Below, piece after piece: positions 1 through 8,452 of a DNA stretch of 43,027 nucleotides. A program made the position numbers and the translations under genes. The notes below the pieces were generated by a model, which was given only the letters and a program-made list of their open reading frames with translations, ran no database searches and was not told where the DNA came from. Source of the stretch: a virus; the IMG/VR virus record IMGVR_UViG_3300049027_000043, positions 1 to 43,027 of that record. One strand, 5' to 3'. How positions within the stretch are numbered: position 1 is the stretch's first letter; each line of letters begins with the position of its first letter.

Positions 1-127
1 TCTCGACCTCATCGAGCGCCGCATTCATGGCGGAGATCGTCTCGCCGCCCGGATCTCCATCGGCCCCGAATTTCGGCAGCGGAAAGCCGAGCGCGATCAA
101 GCGCCGCTGCAGAGACTGCACGGTCGT
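1..127. repeat. Terminal overlap, left copy (circular contig)
   Basis: These 127 bases are identical to 42901-43027. The repeat lies inside the endolysin gene, whose reading frame continues across the junction without a break. A 127-base overlap equals a common maximum assembly k-mer, so the simplest reading is a circular genome of 42,900 bp. It is unlikely to be a biological terminal repeat. Confidence 0.95.
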
Positions 128-133
128 TTTCAT
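1..133 (-). CDS. Endolysin (amidase), N-terminal piece cut by the window edge
   Basis: First 44 codons of the endolysin, starting at the ATG whose complement is 131-133. An AGGAAA ribosome site lies just upstream, so MKTTVQSLQ is the likely N-terminus. The piece has a peptidoglycan-binding-like start (LQRRLIALGF, then GADGDPGGETISAM). The gene follows the tail-fibre accessory gene on the same strand with a gap of about 20 bases, so it ends the tail block of the late operon. On the circle the protein is 222 residues. The rest is the entry at 42365-43027. Confidence 0.9.
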   Translation of the reverse strand, partial: MKTTVQSLQRRLIALGFPLPKFGADGDPGGETISAMNAALDEVE

Positions 134-154
134 CGTCGATTTTCCTAAGGGATG

Positions 155-631
155 TTAAAGGTCGGCCGCAGCCGCCCACATCTCATCGATCTGCTCGTCA
201 GATAATCCGAGAGACCCACCGACTGCGGCAATCAGCGGGTGCGTGCGGTTGAAAGTGGTGGCGTATTCCCATTCGATCTGGGCGGTGTCTTTGTCTGGCC
301 CATCTGGCATGGCCTCGATGACGGCAGCCACCTGCGGTAGTGTAAACCCGTTGCCTAGAAGGCCAAGGCGAAGCTGACGAGCTGATAAGGAGGGCATCGC
401 CTCTCTGATCTGTTCCACCGTTGGCGACTGATAGGGATCGATGGGGAACGATGGGTTCTCGGCCATCCACTGTAGAAGAGTTGGCGTCAGGCCGTAGGGG
501 TCCTCTGGGCGAACGGTCGAAACGGCATCGAATTTCTCGCCGTTCGTATCAGTAACGTTGCAATTGATGACGTAAACACCGGTTTCCTGAGTAGAGGTGA
601 CTTTGTAGACGAAGTTCAACGACACAACCAT
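155..631 (-). CDS. Tail-fibre-associated small protein
   Basis: 158 residues. The ATG at 631 overlaps the tail-fibre stop codon (TAATG), and AGAGGG lies just upstream, so the longer in-frame extension to 694 is not used. The C-terminal half has the pattern seen in many phage proteins encoded next to tail fibres: SARQLRLGLL, then IEWEYATTFNRTHPL, and GLSDEQIDEMWAAA at the end. The exact role is not established. A chaperone or fibre-assembly function is inferred from position. No signal peptide or membrane segment is seen. Confidence 0.8.
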   Translation of the reverse strand: MVVSLNFVYKVTSTQETGVYVINCNVTDTNGEKFDAVSTVRPEDPYGLTPTLLQWMAENPSFPIDPYQSPTVEQIREAMPSLSARQLRLGLLGNGFTLPQVAAVIEAMPDGPDKDTAQIEWEYATTFNRTHPLIAAVGGSLGLSDEQIDEMWAAAADL

Positions 632-2325
632 TATGCAACCCTCTGCATGAGGTAGAAGAAATTCCCATCTTCTGCCCTGCCTCTCTGGCGCCATGTGCCG
701 GATAATGCGGTCCCTGCAGATGGGTGAGTGCTATTGAAAAACTGCTGAGTGTCGGCGGACGAGAGATTGACCCCGACGCTAGCGTTGCGATTGATGGTCT
801 CGGTGGATCTGATCGCGATTATTGAACCTACCGGGAATACTGTGTTTGACGTACTAGACCCAGTGTAAAACAGGTCCGTTAGATTCATCGCCGCGAGGGT
901 TCCAAGGGTGGTGTTCGCAGCGTGGAAGACAGTACTGCCATTGTACTTGAAGTCATCAACTCCGGGGCCGCGGATTTCTATGACCCCAGAGTTTGCACCT
1001 GTTCCCTGCACATAACGGCGCATGTACAGAGTGTCAGCAGCCGTGTCGAACCATATACGCGCGACGCGTACCCCGTTTGCGTTTAATGTATATTCCGGGC
1101 CGGTAGCGTCCGAAACACTGACGTATCTGCCGGAAGCTGTAGTTCCAGAGGTGGCGAGCCCGCCAGTGGCGGTTATGCTTCCCGACGTGCTCGCTCCATC
1201 TGGTCCGATTTGGACCAAGCCGCCATCGCCCTGCAGAATTAGCGGCGACGTAGCCCCGTTATTACGCGCCATGATCTCGTTGTTGTCGGCGATTATGTTT
1301 ACGCTGCTAGTGTCGCCGATCTGGAAGGGATGGGCGGTAGACGACAGGGAAGCATCGTTGTTGTCCAAAAGGCGGACTTTCCCGTACTCCAGAGTTGTGC
1401 CGCCGATCGAGGTGTCAGAAAAAAACGAGTACGTGTTGGTGCTGTCGTCGTAGGAAATATAGTCGTTTCCACCTCCGGTGGTGAAATCAAGCCTGGTACC
1501 CGTTGCCAAGCGCAAATCACTGAAAGTCTGCGTCGTTGACCAGGTCCTGGCGGCGTCTAGCCCCGACACGTTCCCAATGGGGATTGCTGACGCCTCCGTC
1601 CAGACCTTGTACCAGCTAGACCAGGTGCCAGAGACATTGCAGCGCTCATAGATGATGTTGCTGGAGTGCCGCATGCAGATCTGGCGGGCCTGAGTATCAG
1701 ACCACGCGACGTGCATTAGAAGAAGGGTCGCCGTTTCAGGCGCGTTGGCTGAGCTGGAGTTGACGCGATACCAACCAGTTTCGGTGACGGCGTTACAGTC
1801 ATTTATCGCTGTTGGCTGGTTTTGAAGACGCGCGGGGAGAATGCTGTTCGCGGTCGTCCCGGTCGTAAGGTTCGACGCATTGTTTGCGCCTAGCGTCGCC
1901 CGCGCCGTCGCCGCTGACGTATCATCCAGCAACGTTTGGATAAACGTCGAGACGCCAAGCGTCGTTAAAACGGAGCCAGCAGTCGTGTCATCGAGAAGGG
2001 TCCGCGCAAATGGCGTCAGCGCCGTGGTCGCGTATACATCCGATGCCGTCGTGTAGATCATCCGATCGGCAGCAGTAGTGAGGCCTGCGATGGAGGCAAG
2101 ACCCGCATCGTAGGCTTGCACGTTCGTCCCGATGGCGAGACCGAGAGCGGTGCGGGCGGCACTAGCCGATGTCGCCCCCGTCCCGCCTGCCGTGATCGGG
2201 CGTGCGGCGTTCGCATCCGCCGTCAGGTCATCCACAAGCGCGTTGTAGGGCACACTCTGAATGGTCGTGTTGGACACGCCTTTCGTGCCGGCCGGGGGCG
2301 AGTAGACTCCGCCAGTCCTTGGCAT
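631..2325 (-). CDS. Tail fibre protein
   Basis: 564 residues from the ATG at 2325 (MPRTGGVYS), which has GGAG seven bases upstream; the ATG at 2331 sits directly on that site. The N-terminus (YNALVDDLTADANAARPITAGGTGATSA) is the usual virion-attachment stretch of phage fibres. It is followed by low-complexity Thr/Ser/Ala repeats such as LLDDTTAGSVLTTLG and LLDDTSAATARATLG, typical of trimeric beta-rich shafts. The C-terminus (FPVGSIIAI, then SGTWRQRGR and FFYLMQRVA) resembles the collar and tip of tail-collar fibres. It probably binds the host surface. No lyase or peptidase motif was recognised. Confidence 0.85.
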   Translation of the reverse strand: MPRTGGVYSPPAGTKGVSNTTIQSVPYNALVDDLTADANAARPITAGGTGATSASAARTALGLAIGTNVQAYDAGLASIAGLTTAADRMIYTTASDVYATTALTPFARTLLDDTTAGSVLTTLGVSTFIQTLLDDTSAATARATLGANNASNLTTGTTANSILPARLQNQPTAINDCNAVTETGWYRVNSSSANAPETATLLLMHVAWSDTQARQICMRHSSNIIYERCNVSGTWSSWYKVWTEASAIPIGNVSGLDAARTWSTTQTFSDLRLATGTRLDFTTGGGNDYISYDDSTNTYSFFSDTSIGGTTLEYGKVRLLDNNDASLSSTAHPFQIGDTSSVNIIADNNEIMARNNGATSPLILQGDGGLVQIGPDGASTSGSITATGGLATSGTTASGRYVSVSDATGPEYTLNANGVRVARIWFDTAADTLYMRRYVQGTGANSGVIEIRGPGVDDFKYNGSTVFHAANTTLGTLAAMNLTDLFYTGSSTSNTVFPVGSIIAIRSTETINRNASVGVNLSSADTQQFFNSTHPSAGTALSGTWRQRGRAEDGNFFYLMQRVA

Positions 2326-2353
2326 TGGCATTCTCCATTGCTTGAGATAGGAT
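2325..2353 (+). promoter_or_regulatory. Candidate sigma70-type promoter for the lipoprotein gene pair
   Basis: TTGGCA (2325-2330), 17 bases, then TAGGAT (2348-2353) matches the housekeeping consensus at 5/6 and 4/6. Predicted transcription start is near 2360, about 24 bases before the plus-strand ATG at 2384. It gives the inserted plus-strand genes their own start inside the minus-strand late block. It overlaps the first codons of the tail-fibre gene. Confidence 0.45.
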
Positions 2354-2357
2354 TCCC

Positions 2358-2371
2358 GCCTCAATTGAGGC
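2358..2371. promoter_or_regulatory. 14-bp perfect palindrome at predicted start site
   Basis: GCCTCAATTGAGGC is a perfect palindrome lying on the predicted transcription start of the plus-strand promoter and just upstream of the tail-fibre ATG on the other strand. It could be an operator. No cognate regulator can be named. Confidence 0.4.
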
Positions 2372-2383
2372 TGAGGAGAAAAC

Positions 2384-2740
2384 ATGAAACGTATGGTGGC
2401 TGCTGCGCTTGCAGCTCTTTCACTGTCTGCGTGCCAAGGAACGCCAATCGGTGACGCCATGATCGGCGAAGGGAAGCTCGCCCAAATGGACGATCAGTAT
2501 TGCCAGTCCATCGGCGCCGCGCCCAAGTCACAGGCCTATGTTCAGTGCCGGATGTTCCGGACGGGACAGCGCGAGGAGAGCCACAGGCAGGCCTTCCAGC
2601 GCGCGGGAGCGGGTTTCGCAGCCGCCGGAGCAAACATGCAGCAAAGCGCCGCATCCTACCGGCCGACCAATTGCACATACACGCCGGTCAGCACCTGGGT
2701 GGGTGGCCCAGTGCGCCAAGTCAACGCGTCGTGCTACTGA
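2384..2740 (+). CDS. Small lipoprotein (candidate lysogenic-conversion gene)
   Basis: 118 residues with a lipoprotein signal: MKR, a hydrophobic run, then LSAC with the lipid-attached Cys at residue 17. The mature part has further cysteines (YCQSIG, QCRMF, NCTY, NASCY) that could form disulfides, and a helical middle (REESHRQAFQRAGAGF). GGAG precedes the ATG. It is transcribed against the surrounding late genes and overlaps the next gene by TGATG, so the two form a pair. An outer-membrane or periplasmic role, for example altering the surface of lysogens, is inference. It does not look like a spanin, having no coiled coil or proline-rich region. Confidence 0.8.
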   Translation: MKRMVAAALAALSLSACQGTPIGDAMIGEGKLAQMDDQYCQSIGAAPKSQAYVQCRMFRTGQREESHRQAFQRAGAGFAAAGANMQQSAASYRPTNCTYTPVSTWVGGPVRQVNASCY

Positions 2741-3048
2741 TGAACACCATCGATCACGATCCGAACGAGCCGCCCCGAGATGACGACGGCATCCCTTTCC
2801 CGCTGGCCTGCGCGTTCATCGGCATTGCCGTCGCCGGCTACAGCGCCACGCACGGCTCCATCTTTGCCTACAGCCATGGGCCGATAGACAGTGCTCTCGG
2901 GATCGCCTCCCTGGTGTTCATAGCGTGGCTGCTATCGAGCCGGCGTTCCGGCCTCGTGAGCACCGATGCCCATGAGGAGACGCGCAAGAGCCTCGCGTTT
3001 CGACTGGGCAAGTCTCTGAACGGCGTTTGGCGCGGCCTTCGTCGCTGA
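2740..3048 (+). CDS. Small two-helix membrane protein, partner of the lipoprotein
   Basis: 102 residues, starting at the ATG that overlaps the lipoprotein stop (TGATG). An acidic N-terminus (NEPPRDDDG) is followed by two hydrophobic segments (PLACAFIGIAVAGYSA and SALGIASLVFIAWLL) and a basic tail. The last 117 bases overlap the 3' end of the convergent ejection-protein gene at 2932, which is unusual in such a compact genome. The tail may therefore be shaped by the other strand. Function unknown. The coupling suggests an envelope protein acting with the lipoprotein. Confidence 0.55.
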   Translation: MNTIDHDPNEPPRDDDGIPFPLACAFIGIAVAGYSATHGSIFAYSHGPIDSALGIASLVFIAWLLSSRRSGLVSTDAHEETRKSLAFRLGKSLNGVWRGLRR

Positions 3049-4557
3049 CGCATTGCCGCCGGCGAGGATGATCTTCGTCAGTTCCTCGACGTTCTTCTTC
3101 GTCAGCGAGTCTGCCGCTGCTTTCGCTCCCATGCCGCCAAGCGATAGAGCACCAACAGCAGGATTGACCATAGCACCACCGACGCCAAGGGCCGCCATAA
3201 GGCCGTTCCCAGAAGGCGAGAGCTTGCCAGCAAGCCGAAGAGCATTCTGCGTGGGAGTGCCGCGCACCACCGCTTCAAGGGCCTTGCGTTCATCGGCGGT
3301 CAACCCTCTCGGCTTTTCGAGGATGCGGCGCAGGTTCTGACGCGTCGCGTTGTCGGCATTCCCGCCCGATCCGGTCGAGGCCGCGCGCAGTTCCGCCTTC
3401 GATACGGCTTCCTCAACCTTGCTGTTCTTGGCTACGCGAGAGGCCAGAGAGCGCGCTTCCTTCAACGCACCAGCGGCAGCCGGGCCGTTCCCCATGAGGA
3501 CATCGCCCGCCCCGGCGTTGTCTATCAAGTCGTCGATCGAGTTGACGATCTTCGACACCGCGGCATTGTTCGCCTTGTTCCCGGGAATGAAGCCGTTGCT
3601 GGCAATCTTCCGGATGGTGTCGAGGCCGGTCAGCGTGACGTTCTGGCCTTGCAGATCATGGAGGCGCTTGACCGCTACCGACGCGCCCGGCATCAACGCC
3701 GGGTCATAGCCGAGGTCTGTAAGCTCCTGAACGACCTTCGCGTTGATCTTGTTGACCGCCTGCGGGGTGTAGGCGACGCCCGCCGAGTCCGCGCTCTTGT
3801 AGGCGGCATCTTTCAGGGCAACGAGTTCATCCGGGGTCGGGATCGCTGGCTTTTTGTTGAAGAGACCGGCCACCTTGTTGACGCCGGCTGAAATCCCCTC
3901 GCCCGCCACGTTGCCGAGCGCGCCGCCGAGAAAGCCATAGCCCGCGCCCTGGGCGATATCCTGATCGTTGCCGGCGGCCGTCAGAGCGCCATAGCCCGCA
4001 CCCTCGGCGCCCATCAAGCCGGAGCGAGCGGCGAGCCCCTTCGCGCCTTCCATTGCGCTTGTCCCGAGCCGCCCAGCAAACGTGAGCCCCTTGCCGGCCA
4101 TCTTGACAGGCCCCGCGATAGCTCCGGCGAGTTCTGCCGTCGTGCCCGCCCATCCTGCCCGGTCGCGCGCCCTGTCGGTTTGCGCCCGCATGCCTTCGAG
4201 TTCTTCCTCATAGGTCTTATCGGTGAACGGCGCGCGGAGCCCTGCAGCCAGTTTGTTGCCGAATCCGAACGAAGCGCCATTGGCGGCCAGATCGGCGGTA
4301 TCTGCCGCAGCGACAAGCGGCTTTTGCCATGCAGGCATTGCCTCATAGCGGGCAGCCGCGAGATTGCCGCCCGGAAGCTCGCCGGTCATGCCCTGCGTCA
4401 TTGCTGACATTTCGGACATGGCGTCGGTCGCCGCCTGCGTCTCCGGCTGGGAGGACGTGCCCAAATGCTGCTGCAGCGCCTGCAACGCGCCTTCGGCATT
4501 CTCGCCGCTGACGCGGTAGCTCTTGCCATCAGGGCCGGTGATCTTGAATGTGGGCAT
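2932..4557 (-). CDS. Ejection / internal virion protein
   Basis: 541 residues from the ATG at 4557, which overlaps the upstream stop (TGATG). The N-terminus (FKITGPDGKSYRVSG) resembles a short module found at the start of many podovirus internal proteins. The middle is Ala/Gly-rich with amphipathic or membrane-active stretches (AGAIAGPVKMAGKG, GYGFLGGALGNVAG, GLMAALGVGGAMV). The C-terminus is helical. Size, composition and position after the transglycosylase protein fit an internal protein released into the host during DNA ejection. No enzyme motif was seen. Confidence 0.7.
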   Translation of the reverse strand: MPTFKITGPDGKSYRVSGENAEGALQALQQHLGTSSQPETQAATDAMSEMSAMTQGMTGELPGGNLAAARYEAMPAWQKPLVAAADTADLAANGASFGFGNKLAAGLRAPFTDKTYEEELEGMRAQTDRARDRAGWAGTTAELAGAIAGPVKMAGKGLTFAGRLGTSAMEGAKGLAARSGLMGAEGAGYGALTAAGNDQDIAQGAGYGFLGGALGNVAGEGISAGVNKVAGLFNKKPAIPTPDELVALKDAAYKSADSAGVAYTPQAVNKINAKVVQELTDLGYDPALMPGASVAVKRLHDLQGQNVTLTGLDTIRKIASNGFIPGNKANNAAVSKIVNSIDDLIDNAGAGDVLMGNGPAAAGALKEARSLASRVAKNSKVEEAVSKAELRAASTGSGGNADNATRQNLRRILEKPRGLTADERKALEAVVRGTPTQNALRLAGKLSPSGNGLMAALGVGGAMVNPAVGALSLGGMGAKAAADSLTKKNVEELTKIILAGGNASATKAAPNAVQRLAQSKREALARLLMGIGAHEAGTPAR

Positions 4558-6857
4558 CAATCGACCTCTTCGATGGTATAGCCGCCGATGCTTACCGGCC
4601 CGCGCTTCTGCTGGGACGGCTGCTCTGAGGGAACAGCGAAAGCCGCGCCTTGCCCGGCGCTGATTTTCAGGCCCTGGATCGTGGTCTCGCGGTTCTTACG
4701 CTTCTGCTCGATCACTTCCGGACCGTCTCCCGGCTGCGGGAAATATTGCTTTTCCGCATTGGAAAACTCCTCCGGCGAGATGACAGCGCCAGATTCACGG
4801 CGAAGGACAGCATTGATGTAATCCCGCTTCGCCTGATCGTACTTTTGCGCGTCCTCACTGCGGAGATAGTTGCCGGCAACGGGGACGTTTCCAACGGTGT
4901 TGTTCCAAAGGCTGGTTCCTTCGCTCTCCAGATCGTTCAGGAGTTTGTGAGACTCCACGCCGCGTCCATAGAAGCCCGAATTGCGGCCTTCTGCCTCTGT
5001 CAGCTTGGGAAGACCCCCGATTGCGCCTTCAGTCAGCGTCACAGTCCCATCCGGGTTGGTCGTGAGTTGCATTCCTGAGCGGGCCTTGACGCCGCCGACG
5101 CGCTCATATTCCCGCGTTTCAGGGTTCCAAGTGGCCTTATACGGCTGCCCGGTTGCCTCGTCGAATAACTCCACGACTTGCGGCGGCTTGGTCCCCCCTG
5201 TCGGCGACGATATCCACTTCTGTGTGTTCGGGTCGAAGACCTGGCCGTCGCCCGCATTGATGAGCGGCTGTTGCTTCGGCTTCTTCGCGTCCTCCAACTC
5301 GATACGGCTCTTTTCCAAGCCGATCTGATAGGCCGGATCGTTCCGCTGGGCCTCCTGCTCGTAGCGCTGGCGCTCCATCCATGTCTGCTGATCGCGGGCC
5401 GCCTCCTGCTCCTGTACCTGCTGCTGATAGAGCGTCTGCAGGACCGCCCGCTGTTCCTGGCTCAGGAACGGATTGCTGAGAGCCCGAAGCAACGACATCT
5501 GGTCCGGGGCGCCCTGCTGTTGCGGCTGCGGCTGCGGCTGCTGCTGGCCCATTGCCTGCGCCTGGGCGACTTGCTCGGGCGAAGCGGGCGAACCGCCCAT
5601 GAGCGCCGGCATGATGCCGCCTTGCGCGTTGGCGAGCTGCGCCGACTGGTCGAAGGGCGACGGAATGCCTCGGGCCTGAGGACCAGCGCCAGCGCCGCCG
5701 GCATTCGACCGGGCCCGGGCGGCCTGCTCTGCCTCTTGCGCAGAACGGAAGCGCTGGAACGTCGGGCCGTTCTGAGACTCGTAGGTCTGCATGGCTCCAA
5801 GGATGCCCTGCTCGTCATCCGGGTTGAACTGTTGCGGACCGTTCTGACCCATCCAGAGCGACGGCACGTTGACCCATTCGCCGCTTGGAAGTTGCCAAGT
5901 CGTCGTCAATTCAGTCGAGAAAGAGCCGTCAGTATTCGGGCGCTTCTCGCCTGCCTGGAATGGTCGAAGACTTGCGCCGCCGCCGACATTCTGGCTCGGG
6001 AACTGTGACTGATATTGCGGCGTCTGTTCGAAGGCGGCGACCTCATCGGAGAGAGACGGCGGAGGAGCGCCACCTCCGGCAGCCATGGCGTTGACAGCTC
6101 CCGCCGCCGTCTGCGGAGGCATGCCGGCGGACGGATCAAGGCTGGCGACCTCCTGCGGCTGGCCTTGCGGACCAAGCGCGTTCATGAACTTGCGACCATA
6201 GGTGCCGACATCGGTTCCGAGCGAGTCCTTGCGATTTGTCTTGCCGACGCCGCCGGGACCTGCGAACCACGCCTGAGCTGCGCCCTCGGGCCCGAACTGC
6301 TGCACATAGCCGTTGAACTTGTGATCGAAAATGGCATCCTGAAGCTGCGGATTGGATATGAACTCTTCCGGCGTCACCTCGCGGCCGAGCGCCTCGCGAG
6401 ACCAAGGGCCTATATTGGCCTCCATGATCTGGTAGCGACCGAGCGCGCGGCCCATCTTCGGATGCGTCGGGCCGACAGCCTTGTAATCGCCGCTGCCTGC
6501 GCTCTCGATCGAGGCAATGGCATCGCGATAGGAACCCGAACCGCCCGCCGCGCCGCTGCCGCTTGTCGGCTTGATACCAGGCGAAAGCATGCTCGACGCG
6601 CTGACATCGGGGGCTTGGCCGGTGATCTTGTTGAACAGATCATCCGCAGCGCTGCGCCCTGCCTTCTCGGCTTGGCCGGTGCGATAGTTGCCGACTCCGA
6701 CCGCGGCCCCCTTCAGCATGGCGCCGATGCCTTCATAGGCGTTCTTCGGCGTCTCGCCCATGACCTGGGCAGACAGCGCCTCAATCATTGCGCGCTTGCG
6801 GGCGAGCGTCTGGGGCGTCTCCTTGGTATCGCCGCCAAACAGGAACGAATAGGCCAT
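4557..6857 (-). CDS. Internal virion protein with lytic transglycosylase domain
   Basis: 766 residues. Residues about 108-226 form a transglycosylase-like domain: AIASIESAGSGDY supplies the candidate catalytic Glu118, GRALGRYQIM matches the second motif, and AAQAWFAGPGG the third. The rest is Gln/Pro-rich and helical, including QAMGQQQPQPQPQQQG near residue 440. The ATG overlaps the preceding stop (TAATG). By analogy with podovirus ejection proteins it should nick peptidoglycan during genome entry. It lies between two other probable internal proteins. Confidence 0.82.
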   Translation of the reverse strand: MAYSFLFGGDTKETPQTLARKRAMIEALSAQVMGETPKNAYEGIGAMLKGAAVGVGNYRTGQAEKAGRSAADDLFNKITGQAPDVSASSMLSPGIKPTSGSGAAGGSGSYRDAIASIESAGSGDYKAVGPTHPKMGRALGRYQIMEANIGPWSREALGREVTPEEFISNPQLQDAIFDHKFNGYVQQFGPEGAAQAWFAGPGGVGKTNRKDSLGTDVGTYGRKFMNALGPQGQPQEVASLDPSAGMPPQTAAGAVNAMAAGGGAPPPSLSDEVAAFEQTPQYQSQFPSQNVGGGASLRPFQAGEKRPNTDGSFSTELTTTWQLPSGEWVNVPSLWMGQNGPQQFNPDDEQGILGAMQTYESQNGPTFQRFRSAQEAEQAARARSNAGGAGAGPQARGIPSPFDQSAQLANAQGGIMPALMGGSPASPEQVAQAQAMGQQQPQPQPQQQGAPDQMSLLRALSNPFLSQEQRAVLQTLYQQQVQEQEAARDQQTWMERQRYEQEAQRNDPAYQIGLEKSRIELEDAKKPKQQPLINAGDGQVFDPNTQKWISSPTGGTKPPQVVELFDEATGQPYKATWNPETREYERVGGVKARSGMQLTTNPDGTVTLTEGAIGGLPKLTEAEGRNSGFYGRGVESHKLLNDLESEGTSLWNNTVGNVPVAGNYLRSEDAQKYDQAKRDYINAVLRRESGAVISPEEFSNAEKQYFPQPGDGPEVIEQKRKNRETTIQGLKISAGQGAAFAVPSEQPSQQKRGPVSIGGYTIEEVD

Positions 6858-8449
6858 TATTTCTTCCTTCCTGCGTCGAAGAGAGCGCCGTAATCCACCC
6901 GCCGAAACCCATCAGAGCCCTTGCGCACGGCATCGGGGCGGACCTTCTCCACCTCCTGCGCCATGACACCGATCCGCTTGGGAGCGTTCTTGCCCTCGCC
7001 CTTGTAGCGATACTCGTAGAGGCCGCCGACCTTCTTGATGTCCTTCTTCGCGGTCCTGTCGGAGAGCGTGAACAGACCGGCGAGGCCGCCCATCATGCTA
7101 CCGATACCGGCCTGATTCTGCTGGTATGCCCCCATCTTGTTGGCATAGTCCTGCTGCACCAGCCCGGCATAATCGACGGTCGGCATGGGGTTGCTCTGGG
7201 TCGGGACGAAACTCGGGCTGTTGACCTGCGCACCGGACATGAGGCCGATGATTTCGTTGATCGGCTGGTTGCGCTGCGCGTAGAGCTCGTTCAGGTACTG
7301 CGCCCGCTGCTGGTTCTGCAGATTGAACTTCGACTGTTGAGCGTTGAAGCCCTGATCGGCCAGGGCATTGTTCCCAGCCGTCGCCGTGTTCTGGTTCTGG
7401 TACTGCTGCTGCAGAGCGTCGTTGCCGAACTGAGCGCCCGCCAGCCCCTGCGAGAACTTCTGCTGCTGGGCGGCGTTGTTGGCCTGCTGCTGCGCCTGGT
7501 TCTGGCCAAACTGCTGCTGCTGGGCCGCGTTCCCCATCTGCATGTTGTTCGCGTTTTGCGCATACTGCTGCGCCTGCGCGGAGTTGGCGAACTGACCGGA
7601 GCCGAGCATCTGGTTATAGGCCTGCTGCTGGGCGGAGTTCTGGAAGGTGGCGGACTGGTTGGCGAGCCCGGCGAGGCGAGACTGTTCCTGTCCGGCGCTC
7701 AGGATGGCGCCGAGCCTTGCGTCGGTGGATGACCGGTTGGCCTCGTCGATCGCCCGGTTATAGGCCTCCGAGCCGGGCTGCAGGCCCTGGTTGGTCAGTC
7801 GCGTCTCAAGCGCCGCGCGATCCCGCTCCATCTGCGGATTGAGGCGCTGCATCAGCGCATCCTCGACCTTCTGGCGGTCGGCGCTGAAATCCGTCTCATA
7901 GTTGCGGGTGATGTCCCCGGCATTGCCGAGCGAGTTTTGGATCTGGCCGCTATTGGCCACCTGGTTCTGAATGCTGCCGGCGCCAGCGATCGAGCTTTGA
8001 ACGTTGCCGTAATTGCCGAGGCCGGTCTGTAGCTGCGGGCCGCCCTGGAATTGCTGATACTGCGGCAGACCAATTGCGCCCGCATTGCCGGCTGCTGGCG
8101 CCTTGGAGATGTCAAGCGGGCTGCCAAGCAGGTTGTTCAGCTTTCCGGACTGATTGTTGGCGAGCGTCGCCATGTTCAGCTCGGCGCCGTCTGTCTGGTT
8201 CTTGATGGCCTGCTGCTGCTGGGAAAGCGTCTGCGTGGCGGTCGGGACCTGCAGATCGTATTCCTTGCCGCTAAGCGGGTCTTTCCACTTCTGCGTCGTG
8301 TAGGTGTACGTCAGGTTGCCATCCGGCGTGACCTGGTTGACGTTGCCCATGACGTTGTTGGCGACGGAAGTCCCGATATTCGTCGCCGTCTGTGCGGAGG
8401 CTGTTTCCTGCGGGTCAGGAGCTTCCGGAGCGCTACCGTAAAGGCCCAT
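6857..8449 (-). CDS. Gln/Asn-rich virion protein with S74-type chaperone C-terminus
   Basis: 530 residues. The middle is extremely Gln/Asn/Ala-rich (NAAQQQQFGQNQAQQQANN) with repeats such as NSGQIQNSLGNAGDI. The last 70 residues match the intramolecular chaperone/peptidase S74 domain: SDRTAKKDIKKVG, YRYKGE, RIGVMAQEVEKV, and RRVDYGALF. Family members usually cleave themselves just before SDR after trimerising. This domain is normally on tail spikes, so its place among ejection proteins is notable. The start has AAAGGA upstream. Confidence 0.75.
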   Translation of the reverse strand: MGLYGSAPEAPDPQETASAQTATNIGTSVANNVMGNVNQVTPDGNLTYTYTTQKWKDPLSGKEYDLQVPTATQTLSQQQQAIKNQTDGAELNMATLANNQSGKLNNLLGSPLDISKAPAAGNAGAIGLPQYQQFQGGPQLQTGLGNYGNVQSSIAGAGSIQNQVANSGQIQNSLGNAGDITRNYETDFSADRQKVEDALMQRLNPQMERDRAALETRLTNQGLQPGSEAYNRAIDEANRSSTDARLGAILSAGQEQSRLAGLANQSATFQNSAQQQAYNQMLGSGQFANSAQAQQYAQNANNMQMGNAAQQQQFGQNQAQQQANNAAQQQKFSQGLAGAQFGNDALQQQYQNQNTATAGNNALADQGFNAQQSKFNLQNQQRAQYLNELYAQRNQPINEIIGLMSGAQVNSPSFVPTQSNPMPTVDYAGLVQQDYANKMGAYQQNQAGIGSMMGGLAGLFTLSDRTAKKDIKKVGGLYEYRYKGEGKNAPKRIGVMAQEVEKVRPDAVRKGSDGFRRVDYGALFDAGRKK

Positions 8450-8452
8450 GTG

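Noticed and set aside
1-127. Biological direct terminal repeat or cos-type end
   Set aside because: Length equals a common assembly k-mer and the repeat falls inside a coding sequence that continues through it.
5178-6857. Long plus-strand frames opposite the transglycosylase protein
   Set aside because: Arg/Leu-rich shadows of a gene with a recognisable domain, with no ribosome sites.
6788-7732. 314-residue plus-strand frame
   Set aside because: Complement of the Gln-rich region of the S74 protein. Its Leu/Arg/Val-rich composition comes from reading CTG/CAG-type codons in reverse.
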